DNA of 64,000 bases from Pseudomonas schmalbachii. Lineage in GTDB: Bacteria > Pseudomonadota > Gammaproteobacteria > Pseudomonadales > Pseudomonadaceae. Within the stretch, counting starts at the first letter, position 1. Each line of letters begins with the position of its first letter. Location: contig NZ_JAELYA010000003.1 in assembly GCF_017589465.1 (NCBI RefSeq), forward strand, positions 372,001-436,000, read 5' to 3'. Positions 59,398 to 64,000 of the stretch are shown in pieces. The notes beneath the pieces were generated by a model. The model was not told the DNA's origin. It worked only from the letters and a program-made list of their open reading frames with translations, and made no database searches. The position numbers and the translations under genes were made by a program.

Positions 59398-60853
59398 ACC
59401 AGTCCCTCCCATCACGCGCGATCAGCGCCACGGCCGCCTGCGGCCCCCAGCTGCCCGCCGGATACGGCTTGGGCGAGTCGCCAAGACGCTGCCAGCCGGC
59501 GATCAGGTGATCGCACCACTTCCAGGCGAACTCCACCTCGTCCTTGCGCACGAACAGGTACTGGTTGCCCTGCATCACTTCCAGCAGCAGACGCTCGTAA
59601 GCGTCCGGCACCCGTGCGGTCTGGAAGGTCTCGGAGAAATTCAGCTGCAACGGACCGGTGCGCAGCTGCATGCCCTTGCCGAGCCCCTGGTCCTTGGTCA
59701 TCACCTGCAGGGAGATGCCCTCGTCCGGCTGCAGGCGGATGATCAGGCGGTTGCTGATCAGCGCACGCTGCTCGGGGGCGAAGATGTAGTGCGGCGGTTC
59801 CTTGAAGTGGATGACGATCTGCGACAGCTTCTGCGGCATGCGCTTGCCGGTACGCAGGTAGAACGGCACGCCGGACCAGCGCCAGTTGCGGATGTCCACG
59901 CGCAGGGCGACGAAGGTCTCCGCGTCGCTGTCGCGATTGGCGTGCTCTTCCTCCAGGTAGCCCGGCACCGGCTTGCCTTTGCTGAAACCGGCGGTGTACT
60001 GACCGCGCACCACGCGCGTCGCCAGTTGCTCCGGCGGAATCGGTTCGAGCGCACGCAACACCTTCACCTTCTCGTCGCGGATGCTGTCCGCGGAGAGGTC
60101 GCTCGGCGGGTCCATGGCGATCAGGCAGAGCAGTTGCAGCAGGTGGTTCTGCACCATGTCGCGCAATTGGCCGGCCTGGTCGAAGTAGCCCCAGCGCCCT
60201 TCGATGCCGACCTTTTCCGCCACGGTGATCTCGACGTGGGAGATGTGGTTCTGGTTCCACTGCGTTTCGAACAGGCTGTTGGCGAAGCGCAGGGCGATCA
60301 GGTTCTGCACCGTCTCCTTGCCCAGGTAATGGTCGATCCGATAGATGCGGTTTTCCGGGAAGACGCACGCCACCGCCTCGTTCACCGCGCGGGACGACTC
60401 CAGATCGTGACCGATGGGCTTCTCCAGCACTACCCGGGTGCGCTCGGCCAGCCCGACGGCGGCGAGGTTTTCGCAGATCCCGCCGAACACCGAGGCCGGC
60501 GTGGCGAAATAGGCCACCAGCGGCAAGTCGCCCGTGACCGCATCGCGCAGATCCGCATAGGAACGCGCATCGAGGAAATCCATGGCGATGAAGCCGAGCC
60601 GTGCGTGGAAGCGGTTCCACACCGCATCGTTCCACTCGTTCGCCGGCACCGCGTGGCGCAGGCGCTTTTCGATCACCGCCAGCGGATCGCCCTCGCCATC
60701 GCTGTGGCGGGCCAGGGCGAGAATGCGGGTGTCGGGATGCAGCAGGCCTTCACGATCGAGCTGGTACAGCGCCGGAACCAGCTTGCGCAGGGCGAGATCG
60801 CCCAGGGCGCCGAACAGGGCAAGGATGCAAGGCAGGACTCGGACATCAGGCAT
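59384..60853 (-). CDS. zwf: Glucose-6-phosphate 1-dehydrogenase
   Basis: The 489-residue enzyme oxidises glucose 6-phosphate with NAD(P)+. The N-terminal nucleotide fold has [20 protein letters not shown], a GALGD variant that I recall also in P. aeruginosa Zwf. The substrate site [13 protein letters not shown] carries the catalytic His and Lys, and EKPIGHDL is present. It is the first gene of zwf-pgl-eda and divergent from hexR. A palindromic HexR-like site lies 60 bp upstream. Confidence 0.96.
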   Translation of the reverse strand: MPDVRVLPCILALFGALGDLALRKLVPALYQLDREGLLHPDTRILALARHSDGEGDPLAVIEKRLRHAVPANEWNDAVWNRFHARLGFIAMDFLDARSYADLRDAVTGDLPLVAYFATPASVFGGICENLAAVGLAERTRVVLEKPIGHDLESSRAVNEAVACVFPENRIYRIDHYLGKETVQNLIALRFANSLFETQWNQNHISHVEITVAEKVGIEGRWGYFDQAGQLRDMVQNHLLQLLCLIAMDPPSDLSADSIRDEKVKVLRALEPIPPEQLATRVVRGQYTAGFSKGKPVPGYLEEEHANRDSDAETFVALRVDIRNWRWSGVPFYLRTGKRMPQKLSQIVIHFKEPPHYIFAPEQRALISNRLIIRLQPDEGISLQVMTKDQGLGKGMQLRTGPLQLNFSETFQTARVPDAYERLLLEVMQGNQYLFVRKDEVEFAWKWCDHLIAGWQRLGDSPKPYPAGSWGPQAAVALIARDGRDWYGDH

Positions 60854-60912
60854 TTGTTGTTACCAACCAAATATTGAGAGATATTAGGCCATCAACAGCG
60901 CAATTAAGACAA

Positions 60913-60936
60913 ATATGTAGTAATAAAACAACATAT
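60913..60936. promoter_or_regulatory. HexR-like operator in the zwf/hexR intergenic region
   Basis: ATATGTAGT and ACAACATAT form 9-bp arms with one mismatch around AATAAA. Pseudomonas HexR is known to repress zwf and itself through such TTGT/TGTWGT-type palindromes and to be released by KDPG. The site lies 60 bp from zwf and 105 bp from hexR. Confidence 0.65.
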
Positions 60937-61040
60937 TTTTCCGCAAAACGCTGCGCAGTTGGTCGCCTGCCGTCCTGAAGTTAGGATAGCGCCGCTGGCC
61001 GAGCCCAATGGCCAAGCCGATCGAATGCTTAGGAGCCCGG

Positions 61041-61898
61041 ATGAAGAACCTGCTGGAGCAGTTGCAGTCCCGCCTGGACGAGCTGAACAAGGCCGAACGC
61101 AAGGTCGCCGAAGTGATACTGCAGAACCCGCAGCAGGCCACGCGCTTCAGCATCGCCGCGCTGGCCCAGGCGTCTGCCGTCAGCGAGCCGACGGTGAACC
61201 GCTTCTGCCGCTCGTTCGGCATGAGCGGCTATCCGGAACTGAAGATCCAACTGGCGCAGAGCCTGGCCAGCGGTGCCGCCTTCGTCGCCCAGGCAGTAGC
61301 CGAGGACGACGGCCCCGAAGCCTACTCGCGGAAGATCTTCAGCAGCACCATCGCCTCGCTGGACAGCGCCCACAAGCTGCTCGACCCGCGCGCCATCGAC
61401 CGCGCCGTGGACCTGCTGATCCAGGCCCGGCAGATCCACTTCTTCGGTCTCGGCGCATCCAGCTCGGTGGCGCTGGACGCGCAGCACAAGTTCTTCCGCT
61501 TCAACCTGGCGGTCTCGGCGCACAGCGACGTACTGATGCAGCGGATGATCGCCTCGGTGGCGCACACCGGCGATCTCTTCGTGGTGATTTCCTACACCGG
61601 CCGCACCCGCGAACTGGTGGACGTGGCGCACCTGGCGCGGGAAAACGGCGCCTCGGTGCTCGGCCTGACCGCCGCCGGCTCACCGCTGGCCAAGGCCTGC
61701 ACGCTGACGCTGGATATCCCGCTGCCGGAAGACACCGACATCTACATGCCGATGACCTCGCGGATCATCCAGCTGACGGTGCTCGACGTGCTGGCGACCG
61801 GCGTCACCCTGCGCCGCGGCGTGGACTTCCAGCCGCATCTGCGCAGGATCAAGGAGAGCCTGGTGCCGACGCGCTACCAGCTCGACGAGGAAGGTTGA
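61041..61898 (+). CDS. hexR: HexR transcriptional repressor
   Basis: The 285-residue RpiR-family regulator has an N-terminal helix-turn-helix ([33 protein letters not shown]) and a C-terminal SIS sugar-phosphate-binding domain ([31 protein letters not shown]). In Pseudomonas it represses zwf-pgl-eda, edd-glk and gap genes until KDPG binds. AGGAG precedes ATG 61041. It is divergent from zwf, as in other pseudomonads. Confidence 0.95.
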   Translation: MKNLLEQLQSRLDELNKAERKVAEVILQNPQQATRFSIAALAQASAVSEPTVNRFCRSFGMSGYPELKIQLAQSLASGAAFVAQAVAEDDGPEAYSRKIFSSTIASLDSAHKLLDPRAIDRAVDLLIQARQIHFFGLGASSSVALDAQHKFFRFNLAVSAHSDVLMQRMIASVAHTGDLFVVISYTGRTRELVDVAHLARENGASVLGLTAAGSPLAKACTLTLDIPLPEDTDIYMPMTSRIIQLTVLDVLATGVTLRRGVDFQPHLRRIKESLVPTRYQLDEEG

Positions 61899-61960
61899 AA
61901 CGCAGGGGCACGCCATGCGTGCGATTCGCGGGCATGGCCCTACGGGCTGCAAAACCCACC

Positions 61961-62033
61961 GTAGGTTGGCGCTGAGCAACGCGAAGCCCAACACCGCCAT
62001 CGTTGGGCTTCACTGCGTTCAGCACCAACCTAC
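61961..62033. repeat. Family-A palindrome, extended type
   Basis: GTAGGTTGGCGCTGAGC to CAGCACCAACCTAC. It is preceded by GATTCGCGGGCATGGCCC and GGGCTGCAA and followed by TTCTGGCCCAGCCACGTAGT, as in the copies at 52598 and 63394. Confidence 0.75.
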
Positions 62034-62096
62034 GCGAGTTCTGGCCCAGCCACGTAGTTATGTAGGATGCAAGACAGTTACGGCTTGGTATGCACC

Positions 62097-62164
62097 TGTA
62101 GGAGCGAGCTCTGCTCGCGAAGCTTTTGTGTTGCCGGTGTTCGCGAGCAGAGCTCGCTCCTACA
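62097..62164. repeat. Family-D palindrome with 25-bp perfect stem
   Basis: The arm starting TGTAGGAGCGAGCTCTGCTC and ending CGCGAA (62097-62121) is repeated inverted and without mismatch at 62140-62164, around an 18-base loop. It lies between hexR and the convergent mutarotase gene and may act as a transcription barrier. Confidence 0.8.
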
Positions 62165-62196
62165 GCCGCGCCAAGAGCCTTGATAGTCGGCAGGTG

Positions 62197-63048
62197 TTAC
62201 ACAAGCCCCGCGCGCAGGCTCAGGCGCATGCGCTCTCCCGGAGCGAGGATCAGCCCGCCCGGGCGGTAGCCGGCGGCGCCGATGCAGAGGAAGCGCTCCG
62301 CCTCTCCCGGCTCAATCTGGGTCACCGAGCGGCTGCCGGGATGCCAGATGACGCTGCCGGCGCTGGCGTTCTTGTCGATACGCAGGCGCCGCTGCCAGCC
62401 GGCGTCCTCCAGCACCAGCGAGCCCGGGTGGTAAAGCACCTGCTTGATCGCCCCGCTCGGCTTCCAGGTGCCGGGAATCCGCGAAGCACCCGGCTGGCTA
62501 CGGGCGCCTTCCAGTTCCATACCGTGCACCACTACCCGGCGCAACGCCCCAACCCGCCAGTACGGCTGCAGGGCGAAGCTGAACAGGCAGTCGCCGTCAT
62601 CCTCGTGGTAGCTGCACAACTCCATTTCCAGGGTCTGGCCAAGGCGCGCATCCAGGCGGATGTGCCAGTCCTCGATATCCAGCTGCCAGCTTACCGTCAC
62701 CCGGCTTTCATCGGCGTACGCCTCCACCAGGCGCCATTCGCGCTCGCGCGCCCAGCCGTGCTGCGGCCAGCCGCTTTCGGTGGGATGGCTGCCGAACCAC
62801 GGCCAGCAGACCGGAATCCCGCCACGGATCGGCGCCGTGCTCAGGCTCGGCCAGTCGGCCGCGCACCACAGCAGCGGGCGTTCGCCCTGGGGTTGGAAAT
62901 GCAGGAGCTGTGCGCCGCGACGGCAGAACACCGCCTGGCACATCGGGTGATCGATGAGCAGCAGGTCGCGACGCTGGAAACGTACCCAGTCGAATGGCCG
63001 CTTGGCCCGCATGGAATGAAAGAAACGCAGAAGCGGATGCGAAAGCAT
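62197..63048 (-). CDS. D-hexose-6-phosphate mutarotase (YeaD-like)
   Basis: The 283-residue aldose-1-epimerase-fold protein has the YeaD blocks GAQLLHFQPQGERPLLW, GGIPVCWPWFGSHP, QHGWARERE with the catalytic His, and a C-terminal GEAERFLCIGAA. It should interconvert anomers of glucose 6-phosphate and speed the supply of the beta form to Zwf. It converges on hexR, and a perfect HexR-type palindrome lies 54 bp upstream. ATG 63048 is chosen; the frame is open to 63099. Confidence 0.87.
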   Translation of the reverse strand: MLSHPLLRFFHSMRAKRPFDWVRFQRRDLLLIDHPMCQAVFCRRGAQLLHFQPQGERPLLWCAADWPSLSTAPIRGGIPVCWPWFGSHPTESGWPQHGWAREREWRLVEAYADESRVTVSWQLDIEDWHIRLDARLGQTLEMELCSYHEDDGDCLFSFALQPYWRVGALRRVVVHGMELEGARSQPGASRIPGTWKPSGAIKQVLYHPGSLVLEDAGWQRRLRIDKNASAGSVIWHPGSRSVTQIEPGEAERFLCIGAAGYRPGGLILAPGERMRLSLRAGLV

Positions 63049-63101
63049 GTCCGAATGTCCTGAATCCAATCCCTTCCCGGACATTCCGGGGCATGACATC
63101 G

Positions 63102-63116
63102 TGTAGTTTTACTACA
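63102..63116 (-). promoter_or_regulatory. Perfect HexR-type palindrome upstream of the mutarotase gene
   Basis: TGTAGT and ACTACA flank TTT, matching the 15-bp architecture described for HexR in gamma-proteobacteria (TGTAATWWWATTACA-like). It is centred about 61 bp before the mutarotase start codon and shares the TGTAGT half-site with the zwf operator. Confidence 0.6.
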
Positions 63117-63248
63117 TCCGATGGAAAAGGCCCATATTCTATCCTGAAATGCCTGAAACACTGGCACTTTCGCCATTCACTCCGTGGATTCCGGGCTTTC
63201 CGCACCGCCGCGCGGGACCAATAAAAAGGTTCTTGGAGTTCCCATTCC

Positions 63249-63306
63249 GTAGGGCGGGTGCAACCCGCCATGGCACATCGGGATTGGCGGGTTGCACCCG
63301 CCCTAC
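63249..63306. repeat. Family-B palindrome
   Basis: GTAGGGCGGGTGCAACCCGCC to GGCGGGTTGCACCCGCCCTAC, arms nearly identical to 39970-40022 with a different loop. Confidence 0.75.
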
Positions 63307-63393
63307 CGGACTCGCATGCATCGGGAGTGTATGTAGGAGCGCCCCATGGGCGCGAATCGCGGGCATGGCCCCCTGCGGGCTGCAATGCCTACC

Positions 63394-63466
63394 GTAGGTT
63401 GGCGCTGAGCAACGCGAAGCCCAACATCGCCATCGTTGGGCTTCACTACGTTCAGCACCAACCTAC
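63394..63466. repeat. Family-A palindrome, extended type
   Basis: GTAGGTTGGCGCTGAGC to CAGCACCAACCTAC. Its interior differs from 61961-62033 by only a few bases, and the flanks also match, including a GGCCCAGCCACGTAGTTACG tail. Confidence 0.75.
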
Positions 63467-63505
63467 GCGAATTCCGGCCCAGCCACGTAGTTACGAATGA
63501 ATCAT

Positions 63506-63541
63506 AAAAAAACGGCCCGCCCCGGAGAGACGGGCGGGCCG
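63506..63541 (-). terminator. Terminator of astE
   Basis: On the minus strand CGGCCCGCCC and GGGCGGGCCG pair and are followed by seven T, 19 bp after the astE stop codon. Confidence 0.9.
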
Positions 63542-63560
63542 CAAGCAAATTACAGGCGCC

Positions 63561-64000
63561 TCAAAGCTCGACGGGCACTACCAGGATTCCGGCGCGCAGG
63601 CCGTTCTTCACCCGCGGATTAGGGAAGATGATCCGCGCGCCCAGCTCTTCCACCACCCAGCGCGTGCCGCCGATGTCCTCGGCGAGCAGATAGCCCTGCG
63701 CCAGTTCGGTGAAGTTGTCGACGGCGTCGTCGAGATGCAGGCGGAAGTGGTCGCTGTGCTTGATCACCTCCCGCGAGACGGCGAAAAGCTGCAGGCCGTC
63801 GAGCTGCGAGCCATCCACTTCGGCCTCTTCGCCGGCGATCAGGGTGCGCAGGCACTCTTCCAGGCGATCGAGATTGACCACCTGGTTCTGCCCGAACGGC
63901 CGGGCCTTGCCCAGCTCCAGGGTGAAGGCCTCGGCGTCGAGCTGGCTGTAGGTATAGGAACTGAAGGTGATGCCCGGCTTGCTTTGCAGCAGCACCGCAT
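63561..64000 (-). CDS. astE: Succinylglutamate desuccinylase, C-terminal part
   Basis: The last ~146 codons of a gene that begins beyond the window end. The fragment has [38 protein letters not shown], and a C-terminal [20 protein letters not shown] followed by VV, matching the C-terminal half of AstE. The enzyme releases succinate from N-succinylglutamate, the final step of the arginine succinyltransferase pathway. It is followed by a good terminator, consistent with being the last gene of an ast operon lying to the right. Confidence 0.9.
   Translation of the reverse strand, partial: AVLLQSKPGITFSSYTYSQLDAEAFTLELGKARPFGQNQVVNLDRLEECLRTLIAGEEAEVDGSQLDGLQLFAVSREVIKHSDHFRLHLDDAVDNFTELAQGYLLAEDIGGTRWVVEELGARIIFPNPRVKNGLRAGILVVPVEL

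Larger units (their letters stand above)
63049..63560. other. Intergenic region: HexR-type site, two palindromes, astE terminator
   Basis: No gene is supported in these 512 bp. They contain TGTAGT-TTT-ACTACA (63102-63116), family-B (63249-63306) and extended family-A (63394-63466) palindromes, and the astE terminator. Confidence 0.6.

Noticed and set aside
15191-63560. CRISPR array made of the repeated palindromes
   Set aside because: The repeats are scattered, of several families, unevenly spaced and without cas genes.

Overview
The window is high-GC bacterial chromosome from a Pseudomonas of the P. aeruginosa / citronellolis / nitroreducens type. The evidence is an AmrZ protein nearly identical to the P. 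aeruginosa one as I remember it, the hexR/zwf/pgl/eda arrangement, an astE end, a tRNA-Arg(CCU), and many Pseudomonas-style intergenic palindromes. I see no phage, insertion sequence, CRISPR array or plasmid function.

Layout. (1) 81-10099, minus strand: a nine-gene operon that reads DUF1302 outer-membrane-type protein, DUF1329 exported protein, SCP2-type thiolase, two MaoC-fold hydratase subunits, SDR dehydrogenase, acyl-CoA dehydrogenase, DUF2889 protein, acyl-CoA ligase. It supplies every step of one beta-oxidation turn plus envelope proteins. (2) 10691-25191: a second DUF1329 gene, three very large MalT-like LuxR ATPase regulators, and a plus-strand set of alpha-methylacyl-CoA racemase plus three SDRs. 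(3) 25614-30839, plus strand: SDR, two enoyl-CoA hydratase/isomerase-fold proteins, acyl-CoA dehydrogenase and a DUF1254/DUF1214 exported protein. (4) 31032-38626, minus strand: RND/MMPL exporter, Ycf48-like beta-propeller, third DUF1329, second DUF1302 and a small hydrolase, with a divergent AraC regulator. Parts 1-4 look like one 38 kb island for import and CoA-dependent breakdown of a hydrophobic, probably alpha-methyl-branched carboxylic acid (isoprenoid, terpenoid or steroid side chain). The substrate cannot be read from the sequence, and no ring-cleavage genes are present.

(5) 40998-47394, minus strand: a tightly packed seven-gene operon: quinone oxidoreductase, TauD-type dioxygenase, BKACE (DUF849) enzyme, MFS carrier, FrnE-like DsbA, Rieske protein, YeiH-type exporter. 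I do not recognise it as a described pathway, and it is the best candidate here for a new catabolic system. (6) 47622-57841: housekeeping and accessory genes, including a cell-wall hydrolase, CPA2 antiporter, hydrolase, VOC protein, tRNA-Arg, GNAT proteins, phnN, amrZ and mgtE. (7) 58017-63048: the Entner-Doudoroff entry genes zwf-pgl-eda, divergent hexR, and a hexose-6-phosphate mutarotase, with HexR-like palindromes. The window ends inside astE.

The two most informative non-coding signals are a conserved multi-part promoter architecture shared by the promoters at 10.2 kb and 12.3 kb, and a superfamily of intergenic palindromes that all begin GTAGG and end CCTAC.
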